DNA of 64,000 nt from Pomacea canaliculata (taxonomy: Eukaryota; Mollusca; Gastropoda; Architaenioglossa; Ampullariidae): the NCBI RefSeq assembly GCF_003073045.1, contig NC_037590.1:16708778-16772777 (forward strand), read 5' to 3'. Under the pieces are notes generated by a model. The model worked only from the letters and a program-made list of their open reading frames with translations, made no database searches and was not told where the DNA came from. The position numbers were made by a program, and so were the translations under genes. Position 1 is the first letter of the stretch; every line of letters starts with the position of its first letter. Positions 13,276-24,281 of the stretch are shown here, one piece after another.

Positions 13276-16200
13276 GGAGCCACATACTACACCTGAAAGA
13301 TCAAAGGCATCAGCACCACCACAAGAAGATGAAAAGATAATGATGGATGCAGCACCAGAGGAGGAAATAAGTGCAAAAACCACTAGCCTAAGAGAGGATA
13401 CACTGAAGCCGTTTATGGTCCCAGGTGCTCTCTCAGGAGCAAATGTTGTGGCAATAGAGATTCCAGACTCTGCTGGTGAAGGGCAAATAGCTAACGAGTG
13501 TGAAGTGGAAACTGAGCAGTAAGCTTTTTCTTTTTTTCTTCTTGAAGTCAGTAAGGATGATTATAACAGGGTCTGTACGGGTCAGGACAAACTTGAAAAA
13601 TCAGTATATTTTGAAAATGTATCAAGAAATGATGAATGATGTCATATATGTGATCTTCTCGGCAAAGAAGGGAAACTTTCAAACATGGGTGTACTGTGTA
13701 TAGTCATGCTAAAAGCAACAGACACAAAAGACTCCTGCTATTGCTACAAACTACTTGGCAGCAAAAGTCTGTATATTACATTTATTATTTTCTGTGGTAT
13801 TGTCCCAAAAAATTTCTCTGGTGTAATAAATTTCCAAGTTGTCTTCTCTTCCTCGGTCTCTGTTCGTAAATAGCTATTCTTTTTTTCTACCTTAGTCCAC
13901 AGTTTGGGTGTCATTCCTGATCAGAGTTTGATATTTTGTCATCATATTTTTCATGTCTGCAGAATTGATTACCTTGAACTTAATAAGATTAGTATCATTA
14001 GTCATTATCTTGCCACTATGCAACTAAAACTCTAATCTGTGCCTTTGTGCTCTCCGAGGATTGACTATTGTAATTATCTTTTGGCTGGCATTTCCAAGTA
14101 TCTTCTTGATAGACTTCTAAGGATGTGGAATGCAGCTGCTTGCCTCATCTGCAGATCATCTAGATGTGAACATCACCCATCATATGCTCTCTTTACCAGC
14201 TGCCAGTTGTGGATTGTATATAGATAAACTTTCCACCCTTGACTTACTCCACTGTTTCTGGCACTTTTCCTTGGCACCTCTCTGAAATCACTCTGATCTA
14301 TATGCCTGCATGACTTCTTTGTTCCTCTTTTGACACTAAGCTTCTTTGAGTTCCACTGTGACAACAATGAATGGACAGAGGTTTCTCTCCTACCAAGTCC
14401 TGTCCAGATACCCAACAGTCTTCGTCACTCTGATTCTCTTGCTACCTTATATATCAGAACAATGGCTTCACTTGGGCCCTCTCCTAACCATGAGTATGCC
14501 TGACGTGTGTCTGTGTTTATTTTGTGTATGAACAGGTATTTCTGTGGAAGAAGTGTGTCTATTATATGTGAATGTGATTGAATGGTTGTTGGGGATTCAG
14601 TTTGCTTTTGCATATCATTTATGTAAAGCACTTTGAGCAAAACATTGGAAAAATGCTACATAAATGTTCATTATTAGTATTATGATGATGTTAAGGAGTG
14701 CATTTGCAATAATTTTGTATTTTTGGACAAATAGAAATGCGTATTGATTACTCCTAAAAGTTCGGAAATATCCTTGTGGTATCAGTGCATAGAGTGGAGG
14801 AATAAAGTTTATTCTGGTAAAAGTCCGTATTTTGTCTTTTTCATAGTACAGACCATGTTATAAGTAAAAAAGATGGGAGATATTTACAGTGAGATTCTGA
14901 AATTGTTAATGCAACACTGTCAGGCAGCTAATCATTTTAGGAAAACTATGTGATAGACAAAATATTGTGAAATGAAATGGCACAAATTGGTAAAATACAA
15001 GATCATTACAGATATGTTTAGTAATTTATATTGACAGCATACCATAATAGTCAAGGAAGGTGTAGCATGTGGTTCTCATAAATTATGATGCATCTAAAGA
15101 CTTAAGACATCAGTGTAGATTTGAAAAAGTTTAGTCATTGCTGAATTTTGCTTTCAAAGCTGAATATGGTTTGTTGTCTCAAAAGATTTTGGATTATAAA
15201 ACCATATTAGCTATGAAGACCTGTGTTAGGTTCTATATTGTACTATGGATGGTATTCTGTAACATGTTTTTCATGTGCAGTGGACAAGGAACAGAGGCAG
15301 CTGAGCCTGCAGAAACACTAGAGACAGGAGAAGTGGCCCCCAAATTGCGTCGTGATGAAGAAACGGGTTATTGGATTGTAAGAAAGGTACCCTTGTTAAA
15401 GAGGCTGGATTTATGTGATACTATAAAAGTGTTATGGATGATGTTGACATTGTAATCTTATACTTTCCTTGGTATTCAACAGTCATAACATGATCCCAGA
15501 CTACTGTTATCGCTTTAAACATACTCATAATCATCAACCATCTGCTTGTTGTGAGGAATGACAGTCCTGGTGTGATGTGTTAAGACATGATGAAATTGGT
15601 GTAGCTTGTTAAAGATTTTAGTCTGCATGAATGCAGGTTCTTTTTTAAATGAAAATGTTTCTTCTAAAGTTCTGTACCTAGTCATATTTACAGTAAGTGC
15701 AGTGGTTTGTGGGATTGCTTCAGTTAAAAAAGAACTTCATTGCCAGTCATCTGAAGAAAAGACAGGATTGGTAGAAGAACAAATAGCCACAGGTGATAAG
15801 GCATACGAGCAGCTTACTGTTTCCAGCCTGTCCAAAGCTGGAAAACGTCACAGACTGGATGAAGATTTTAAGGAAGAGGAGACAAAGACAGATCACCTTT
15901 CACATCAAAACTTTATTCTTTACATGGAAAAGGTAAGCAACTTTGAAGTACTAATAGGAAATTTAAAAAGAAAATTGTAGCTAATTCTTTATTTTACGAA
16001 AGACTTCCAGACTTGGGAGCAGGGTTATAGCTGGAGACCTGAACGGGTTGGGAGGCTTGTGTACCTCTCTTCATGTAAACCTTGTGCACAAGAGAGAAAA
16101 ACAATTTTTGAGGCTAAGACATAAGGGATGGGGTGAGGAAGGTGCTGCTGATAAGGTGGTAATATGGTGCTTAAAGGTTAAAAGCAAAAACAAAAAATTA

Positions 16201-19200
16201 TGATACTTGAATGCTATCCCAAATTAAACATGAAAGGTTACTGGCAGAGTATAATAAACACTGTTTTTTTTTCCTTTTTTTGGGGGGAGTGGGTGGGAAT
16301 GGTTGCATGTGAATTGACCTAGATTGTAAGGTCTGATATCATTAAATTCCATTGCTGGTCTGAAATGGCATTGCCATAATACCATGCAAACAAAACTGCA
16401 ATGTTCAAAGGCTTGTAAATGGGGAGTCTTTTACTGTCTTCATTACCTGTATTTCATAAAGGAAATTTAAGGAAGTCTTTGTGTGAATGCTGCATACCTT
16501 GGTAGCTTACATTCAGATCTGGGAGGAAGTTTCATAACTACCATTCTTAAATTGATTTAAGATGTCTAGAGAAAAAGCTGTCATCTTACCAAAAGAGTAT
16601 AAGTGCACTTAGTTTTCTAGTAAACATCATCTGTTTGAAAAGACATTTTTTTCCCTCTCTTGATTGCATGTGTGCTCAGATGAAGGAGGAGCTTATGCAC
16701 AGATTTCCTCAGAAGACATCCAAAGAAGTTATCCGCCGTCTGGAAGCAAAGCAGTTGATTAGATCCAGTAGCGTGGACAGTGCTAGCCATAGGAAATCTC
16801 ATGATTGTTGTAAGTATGGAGTTTCATATAGGATGTGAAAAGCACCTATTATATATATTTAACACGATACTGCCAGTTTGAGAGGTATCAAGAGAACAAT
16901 TGATTATACAAAGGTTGGGGATCTGTTATATTCCTCTGACTATTTTAAAAAGGGGTGTGAGGAAATTATAAAAAAATAATGTTAGCCTGAAAGGGTTTGT
17001 TTACTGCATATAAATTTTTTTCCCACCAGATCTGAGGTAATGGACTATGGCTGAGAGTCACATTTTAGCAAAACTTAGCTACTTTTGGTTCATATGGGCT
17101 TGAAGCTGTATCAAGGGATGAATTTGATGATTATGGTTACTGATTCTGGACTATAGTTTTGTTTTTTGTTTTTTTTTTAATTAGTGTTCTCCCCATCACA
17201 CTTTTTTTTACATTTGCATCATTAAAAGTAGCAGTGTAGCATAAAGCCTTTTAGCAAATCTTAAAGGAATTGGACTTTCAAACTTTTTAACAAACAATGG
17301 TAAAATCATTTCTGCTTGAATAGCTTTGCGTAACTGCTATGGAATTTCTGTAGTCTCTAGTACAGCTTCAGCTGATTTTTTTTATGTCTGCCTGTACATA
17401 TAGAATTGGTGCTTGTCTCCTTTCAGCCACTGTGTTACACAAGGGAACAGTGTGTGACAATTGTGAAAAGGTCATTGTGGGAACACGATACAAATGTGGG
17501 TAAGTTGCTTTCTGGGTGTTTTGTTCCTTGCTCATTGATCTGCAGGCTGACTTTAACAAATTTGTTGCTTATAAATAAGATATGTTGAAATATAGTAAAA
17601 GTTTTGCAATAAATGTTAATTTTTCCAACTTTTGTTTTTACAGCAATTGTTTGAATTATAATCTCTGCGAGGCTTGTGAAGCACGACCAGATGTCCACAA
17701 CATGGATCATGTGTTTCTGAAACTGCGTCGACCTTGTCCAAGGGCTTCTTCCTACCATAGTCCGCTTTTGGGGGTAATTTTATACCCTAGCAGTAAAGAG
17801 TGTCAAGAATCAGAGGTCACCATGTTGAAAAAAGGGTATGTTTGTATGTTTGGAGATCATCTTGTAATTAGCATGAGTGCCCCATGTTTGTAAAAAAATT
17901 AATGTTTTCTTTGCTGCATTTGTTGAAAATGCTCAAACTGTTCCTAAGAATAAGCTGACAATAATTACATTTCCTTAGAGAGCTGGAAAAACTGTTTCGC
18001 AAAGCAGACAAGCTTAAACGCCTTGAGATCAAAAACAAAGAGAAGTTGCGCCGCAAAGAGGAGAAACTGAGGAAGAAGGAACAACAACTTGCTCAGGAAG
18101 GAATTTCACATTTAAAGAGTCCTGAGAGCTTTGGGTATGTTTAAGAACGAGACACTGCTTTTATGTATATGTGTGGTGGTTGGACGAGGGGAAGGAAGTT
18201 TTTTGGGGGGTTGTAGAAGAGGTTTAGGTTGCAGCTTAATTATTCTGCAAGAAAAAAGTCAGTAATTTAAATGCTAGAGTTTAAACTGTGAGACATAACA
18301 TTCCACTTAGTCCATAATAACAGCTCACCTCCTCTATCCCAACTTTAATACAATACTTTATTGAAAGAGCAATTTTAAGTATCCTTTTTCATTAAAATAG
18401 TAGTACTGAGAAGTCTTGAAATAAAGTCTCATCCTAATGTGCTGCTAAGAAAACTAAAAATAACTGAGAACAGCTTCATTTTATGTCAGACTGGTAATCT
18501 GACAGCGTGAGAGAAACTTAATGCAGAGCTGAATGATTGCCTTGAGCTTTAGCCCCACTTTCTTTTGACTATATTCTCCCTCCCTCATCTCCTCAAGAAA
18601 ACACCTTCTTTCATCTGTTTTCTGGATCCTCGGTTCATCTCTGATCTCACCTCTCCAGAAACAGTCTCTTTCTAATAACTGTTCAGCGTGCAAAAGAATT
18701 AAGCTGTATGAACATCAACAATGTTAAAGGTGTTTTTATCAGGTTTCTTTCTTTGAATTAGCCATAGCCTGCCTTCGAGACTACTGCCAACCTAATTTTA
18801 AGATACTGGCATCAAGAACAATTTTTCATAATAATAAGATAATAACAAGAGCATTTATCTTTTAATTTGTGTTGCTAGTTTGATCATTTTTTGCCATTAC
18901 ACAACAACCAAGCAACCCTTAATGGACTGTGCATATGAAACAATGTGGCATTAGTACTATTAATTAATAATATATTAATAATATATATCAGTTATTATTA
19001 CAACGGTGTCAAAGGGCCTTTCTTGGCATCAGCCTTGAGCCCTGGAAACCTTGTGATATAATATGTGTTCGTTATAATACTTATATGTTTGCAGTGACTT
19101 TTAATTTCTGCAAGACAAACTTAATAAGTGCCGTCTACACTGATACATGGAAAATAGAACCATATTTCTTTTTACTTATATTTTAGCAAAGTGCATGAGC

Positions 19201-22200
19201 ATGACATCTTTTTAATTATGTTTATATTTTCTTTTGAAATAGGTATAATTACAGAATCAGAGACCTAGGAGTTTCATGTTAATGAAATGTTTTGTGCAGG
19301 GTCTTGAAAGCAAACTTTGTTTGTGACATCACTCTGCCAGATTATTCCATTGTGAAGCCAGGGGAATGCTTGACCAAGACATGGTGCATTGAAAATGGAG
19401 GCAGCATTCCCTGGCCTTGCAAGACAGTGGTAAGTTTCTTTTGCCTTTAAGCTAAAATCAAATGTAACACTTTTTTGGGGGGATGGAAGGATGGGAGAGT
19501 TTAATGTACTGTCTACTAGCACCTTCTGTGGTCTGCAGAAAATGTTGTTAAAATGAAATGAAAATGGATGAGCGAGAACTCTTTAAATTTTTTGTGATTG
19601 GTGTTCTGTTAGAAGGCAAGGCTAAAGGACAGATTGGAAAGTCACCACACTTATAAACTTTTTTACTTATGCAGCTGAGGATGATTCATGGGAACATGAA
19701 TGCTGCAGTTAATGAGATTGATGTGCCACCACTTCTACCTGGTGAAAGAACTAACTTGACAGTCCAGCTTTTTGCTCCTTTGAAGCCAGGTAAATATCAT
19801 TGTTAGATTTTTAATCATATTTATGTCTATATGCAAATATCAGAGATTTGTGTGTGCAATGTTTTCACATTTGCACATTTACATAAGCTTGCACATATGG
19901 TTCTTGTGTTTAGAAGGGGAAGGGATAGTGGAAGTCCACAGTGATGTATCTCTCCCTATCTTTGTATATTTTACCTTTTATTTATTTTTTTGATCTAAGG
20001 CAAATATGACAGTCGCTGGCGTCTGTTTGCACATGAAGTTAGGTTTGGACTTATTGTATACTGCATTGTTGAAGTGAGCGAAGAGCTTCCAGAAGCAGAA
20101 AACAGTTTTGAACCCTTGGTGAGTAATAGTTTTCTCTTGATTGCTTGTTGTGTAAATGTATTTGATTAAAAGATCTGTAATCAGACAGCTACTACAGTGA
20201 AAAATGTTCTTTACCTGGAAAATGTGGAGATTTCTAAAATTAGGAAACTGTTGTGATATATGCAGTCATGATGTTGGCACCGATGGTTGTAACATTTTTC
20301 AGCCTGAACATGCTGTTAAGCCTACTATTTTTTATAATTTAAGCAGCATGTTGGAGTTAATAGGGCTTAGAGTTATATATAAACACTGAAAGTCTTCAGC
20401 TCTAAATGGAGATAAGTTTCAGACTTAAAACTAGGAACAAATATTTATGTTACAGGGATTTAAACTTTAGCACTTGCCACTTGCATTTTATTGTGCAGGA
20501 ACTTCCTGCAGCTGATCAGCATAAAGCAGAGGAAAAGACAGAAACACGAACAGCATTTCCACTTGGGGGTGTCTTCAAGAAGAACGAAGAATGCCAGGAC
20601 ATGAAGAAACTAGAACAGACACTTCCTCTCATCTACATTGAAGAGGTACCCTTTCTGTGCCTATTGGACTGAACAGAGAAGATGATGGGGAAGATAAGCA
20701 AACCATTCTAATTGAACATGCACTCTTTTAAGACTTTATTCTTTCATTTCTTACAAGTATATATTTCTTGTAGGAAACACAAGATCTTGATCCAGCTGCA
20801 TCAGAAGCACAGCAGGAACAGATGCAGGCAACAGAAAACTCAGGCTATGATGCATCCGATGACTATCAGGTTGCAGAGGCTAGTGCTGAGTTCCTGTGCC
20901 ACCCTATAGGAGCAGCTGATAATCTGGAGCAGCCTGAGAAACTTAAGAGACATCCACCTAGTATTGTCAAACAATCTGATGAGGACAGGGAATTTTGGTC
21001 TCGTAGATTTACTGGCATGTCTGCAGATAATGAGCCATCCACACCTAATAACACACCTCTAGGTTGTATGCATTTTTTTTTACTTAGTTCTTCTGCTTCT
21101 GAATCCCTTTCTCTTGTTAATTCATTTACTCTGTTTATGAGCGATTGTATCTTTATAGTATGGTAGTGATGGTGACAAACAAGAAAGAAGCATTTTCGTA
21201 TTTGTGATATTGGCAGTAAGCATCCAATATTACATTAAGCATTGTTTTTTTATTATTATTATTATTTATTTATGCATGTGAGAATTAGATTTGTGGATTT
21301 ACTTTTTTATGTGTTCAGTATAAAAAGGTTAACACACCAAGAGAACTAAGAGAAAAGCTGTATTTGAAGACAAGGAATGAAATGCTTAAGGCTTTAACTG
21401 GTAGTCCTATGTTTATGCAAAAGCATCTTTTCTTATTCCCTCATTTATTGCAACCTGTCTACAGATGTCAGCCCTCCTCCCGAGCGCACCATCCACTTTC
21501 CAGAACCTGAACTTCTCTCCAAACTTTCCTTGCAAGTCCTTGACAGTGATATTGTACAGTCTGACTGTAGATCTGATAAAAGCTCTTTCACCACCACAGA
21601 AGACTCTGGTGTGCAGCATGACTACTCGTCAGAAGCAGGGAACCAAAGACCACCGCAGGAGAAAGCAGATGCTGGCACCTGTGATGGAGAGCACTCCCCA
21701 GTCATTGACTGGACATTTGTCCATGAGCAATCCCCAGACAGTTCGGCTAGCACTGCTAGCAGCGTGGAAGTGGTTACTGGTGAAGAGCTGACCGATCTAG
21801 ATCATCATCAAGAGTCAGGATCTGTCAACATTGCCGAGTATCTCAGCCAAGTTGCTCCCATAAATCCATCTGGTGAGAAAAGCTACTTCTGTGCATTCAG
21901 TATAAATGTAATATTTATTACTAATTATTGCTAAACAAACGTTTTAGTATTATACCTTTAAATTTCTTTTGACTTTTTTAATATGTATTTTATCTTATTG
22001 TTGATGGTGGTGATGATAAATTTTGTATTTCAGATTGGCGAGGGGCAGACAAGTATGCAGAACTTGAATCTCTGGACAGTTTTTCTGATGCTAGCTCAAG
22101 CTTGGATGATGAGTTTTTCATCGTAAGGTTGCCTGATTGCTTTGACATCAGTAAGCCTCTTCTTCCCTCTGAAGGTGAGATCAGTCATGTTTGATTTGCA

Positions 22201-24281
22201 GCTGAAAGCAGAGCATGGAGGGGGTTGAGGGTGTTGGGAAAAGAGTTGCTTTGAAAATATGAATATTAAGTATCTTGCCATTTGTTTTTATTATAGCCAA
22301 CTGAAGATTCTGACTATATGCTGGTATCTTCACATGAGTGTACTTTCTTATATCAGTTTTGAGTAATAATTTTTTTTTAAGTTGTGAAAACATTAATAAG
22401 TCAATAGTTTCATTCTATTTACTCAAAGGCATAATTATTGTGCAAGTTGTATTCTGTTTTATCAGCCTATAATGAAAAAACCTTGTAAATACCTAAAGCA
22501 TGGATTTTCACATCTTGGAGTGGACCTCTGATCTTAACCTAAACTTATCTTTGTTTTTATTTGTATTTTTTTTTTTTTTGTTCTGTCTTAGTGCATAAAT
22601 GTAGAGGTAAATGTATTTATTGTTTATTTTTTCCTCTTAGCATTGTCAACTGGTGACAAGCGATACAGTCTTCAGTCACATTTCGCAGCATTAGATAATG
22701 AGAGGAAAGAGGAGGAAGAAGATTTAGAATCTGAGACTGATGATGCCCTTACAGAGCAACCAAGTCTGGATGACATGCTGAAGGCATCTGGCAGCATTGG
22801 AACTCCCACGCTCATCCCAAATTTCATGCCATCTGCTGATGCGGCAACTTCAGCAGATACCAATGTTACAGTTTTTCGTGAGGATGATGAAAAAATGTCA
22901 GATGCAGAGGCTGCTGCTGCTGGAGACTTTGAGAATGCTGAAGAAAACCCCATAGAAGACAATGCCCCTAGTTGCGCTGGAGAAGAAAGCAATGAGGTGT
23001 CACCTGCAGAAAGTGCCCAGGAGTCTGAGGAAAATGGGAGAGCTGAAGAGAAGGATGCCGAAAGTGGTGCATCTGCCACAGTATCTGGTGACTGCGATGA
23101 GCTGCCATTCTTACCACTGTTAGTAGCACATTGATTGCCTGCTTTGCTGAAAGAGTATTACATGCTTGTGAACTGAACACCACAGATAATTAGGTTGCTT
23201 GAAGATTTTATTTAATTTATTATGTGTGCTAGTGTCAGAGGATCTGATTTACTTGTATGGTGATCTACATACATTTACCCTCTTGTCAACATTGTCTTTT
23301 GTGAAGGTTTTTTTTTTTTTTTTTTGGGTGGTGGTGGTGGTGGGGAGGAGGAGGCAAAGGTACCATTGCATATCAGCAGAAATGTCACATGTTGAAAATA
23401 GAATCTGGCACACAATAAAGTATAAAGAGTGCATGTCTCTAAAGACAAACACTGTAAACATGGAGGGTGTTGTGCATATTTTTTATGTGTATCTTCATTG
23501 TGGCAAAAAGCATTGATCGGCAGTGACAGCAGTATAGAAAATAACACTAAGCTTTAGATTAGCAGAAGGAAATGCATTTTTTTTTTGGTTTTGTTTCAGC
23601 TCTCATGATATGAGTATCCACGCTAATCATTTAGTACAGAGTGCTGTCTCTGTGGCCTCCAAGGCAGCTTCCCAGGTTTTCAATACTGCTAAAGATGTCT
23701 TCTATACTCTCCAGGGGAGACAGGTGAATAGTAGAATGGTGAAATAAGCATCCCATTTGTATCTTTACAGCATAACTGGCTGTTGGTATTAAAATAGAAA
23801 GTAGAATGCTATTTCTTTTGGATGTGTTTGATGATGCATGCCATTATGTTTGCCTTCAATCGCACTTATTTTGTGATAATAATTACAGAATGAAGAGAAA
23901 CCATCTACCTGGAAGCCACCAGAATCCACCTGGACACCACCCAAGTCTGAATGGACACCACCTAAGTCTAAATGGACCCCACCTCAGTCCAAGTGGAAGC
24001 CACCGCAGAGTGAATGGAAACCACCTGCAAGCACTTGGACACCCAAAGCACAAGAGTATGATAGTACAGTGAAAGAGGCCAAGGCAGAGAGTAAGCAGAG
24101 CGATGTAGAAGAAAAGCCTGGCACAAAATATCCACAAGTCATGAAGCGATTGGTGGAAATGGGCTTTTACAACAAAACTCTTAACCAGCAGCTCTTAGAA
24201 GAGCATGATGGAGACCTGGAGTCTGTGCTTTTGGAACTTCTTCAGTTGACTGATAATGACTGGGCAGAGACTAGGCACTAG
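11266..24281 (+). CDS. NBR1: NBR1-type selective autophagy receptor, 20 coding exons
   Basis: Selective autophagy cargo receptor that links ubiquitinated cargo to ATG8/LC3 on forming autophagosomes. Exons: 11266-11382, 12369-12437, 12699-12740, 13229-13518, 15281-15386 (or to 15414), 15724-15932, 16680-16809, 17427-17499, 17644-17835, 17979-18134, 19300-19429, 19675-19789, 20000-20118, 20499-20645, 20774-21062, 21465-21872, 22034-22174, 22641-23118, 23600-23723, 23889-24281. Phases match at every junction except exon 5/6. Domain order: PB1 (about 1-91), ZZ zinc finger (about 335-385), charged coiled coil (about 420-465), FW/NBR1 domain (about 472-592), acidic low-complexity stretch with LIR, amphipathic helix, Trp-Pro repeat, C-terminal UBA. 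This is the vertebrate NBR1 order, but the protein is about 1,250 aa against 966 in human, mainly through longer disordered linkers. The start is the first ATG of an acidic PB1 exon. Family assignment is firm; individual linker exons are less certain. Confidence 0.93.
13895..14695 (+). mobile_element. Degraded L2/CR1-type LINE fragment (RT C-terminus and 3' tail)
   Basis: In NBR1 intron 4, sense orientation. Conceptual reading with shifts shows LINE hallmarks: SLGV..DQSL, PRIDYCNYLLAGISKYLLDR, NAAACLICRSSR, YLSE and RSSSDT-like segments. The 3' end, with GTAAAGCACTTTGAG and GCTACATAAATG followed by ATT-rich repeats, is typical of L2/CR1 tails. Several stops and frameshifts make it non-functional. 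Only the last part of the RT ORF is present, so this is a 5'-truncated old copy. Confidence 0.8.
17427..17835 (+). other. NBR1: NBR1 ZZ zinc finger exons (8 and 9)
   Basis: Exons 17427-17499 and 17644-17835 encode a ZZ zinc finger. The spacing is C-X2-C-X10-C-X2-C-X5-C-X2-C followed by H-X3-H, ending in the HVFLKLRRP stretch typical of NBR1/p62 ZZ domains. The intron falls inside the third Cys pair (KCG/NC). A short spacer follows, then exon 17979-18134 encodes a Lys/Arg/Glu-rich coiled coil (for example KLRRKEEKLRKKEQQL). Confidence 0.92.
19300..20118 (+). other. NBR1: NBR1 FW (four-tryptophan) domain exons (11-13)
   Basis: Three exons (19300-19429, 19675-19789, 20000-20118) encode the immunoglobulin-like FW domain. 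Hallmark Trp residues are seen in TKTW, in SIPW and in DSRWRLF. The position where human NBR1 has the MWG tryptophan reads RMIHGN here, so the third signature Trp appears replaced by His, and the VW pair near the end reads VY. The fold-defining spacing and the G-x-Y-x-S-x-W-R-L strand are kept. Confidence 0.88.
22034..22174 (+). other. NBR1: NBR1 exon 17 with the conserved LC3-interacting region
   Basis: The exon encodes DDEFFIVRLPDCFDIS, which corresponds to the human NBR1 LIR segment (EDYIIILPECFD as I recall it). The aromatic-x-x-hydrophobic core F-F-I-V lies at 22114-22125, preceded by acidic residues as expected for ATG8/LC3 binding. The neighbouring LPxCFDxS match supports orthology with NBR1 rather than p62. 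Confidence 0.85.
23600..23723 (+). other. NBR1: NBR1 exon 19, probable amphipathic (J) helix
   Basis: Encodes a segment with SAVSVASKAASQVFNTAKDV, an alternating small/hydrophobic stretch. It matches in position and character the membrane-binding amphipathic region that precedes the UBA in vertebrate NBR1. It enters in phase 2 from the preceding exon through a GTTAGT donor at 23119, and leaves in phase 0. Confidence 0.7.
23907..24050 (+). repeat. In-frame 21-bp repeat: Trp-Pro heptads in NBR1
   Basis: Six full 21-bp units (23907-24032) and one partial unit encode tandem heptads: TWKPPES, TWTPPKS, EWTPPKS, KWTPPQS, KWKPPQS, EWKPPAS, then TWTPKA. The consensus is x-W-(T/K)-P-P-x-S. Trp is invariant in all seven units and the Pro pair in the six full ones, while third positions vary, which suggests selection on the protein. 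It lies in the last NBR1 exon between the amphipathic helix and the UBA. I know of no such repeat in other NBR1 proteins. Confidence 0.9.
24129..24281 (+). other. NBR1: NBR1 C-terminal UBA domain
   Basis: The last part of exon 20 encodes a ubiquitin-binding UBA domain. It contains VMKRLVEMGFYNKTLNQQLL (helix 1 with the MGF loop) and ends with LLELLQLTDNDW. Human NBR1 likewise ends with a MGF loop and a LLQLNNNDW segment. The stop codon TAG is at 24279-24281. Confidence 0.93.

Noticed and set aside
22672..23079. 135-codon Ser/Ala-rich minus-strand ORF
   Set aside because: Shadow of the acidic NBR1 exon 18 on the other strand.
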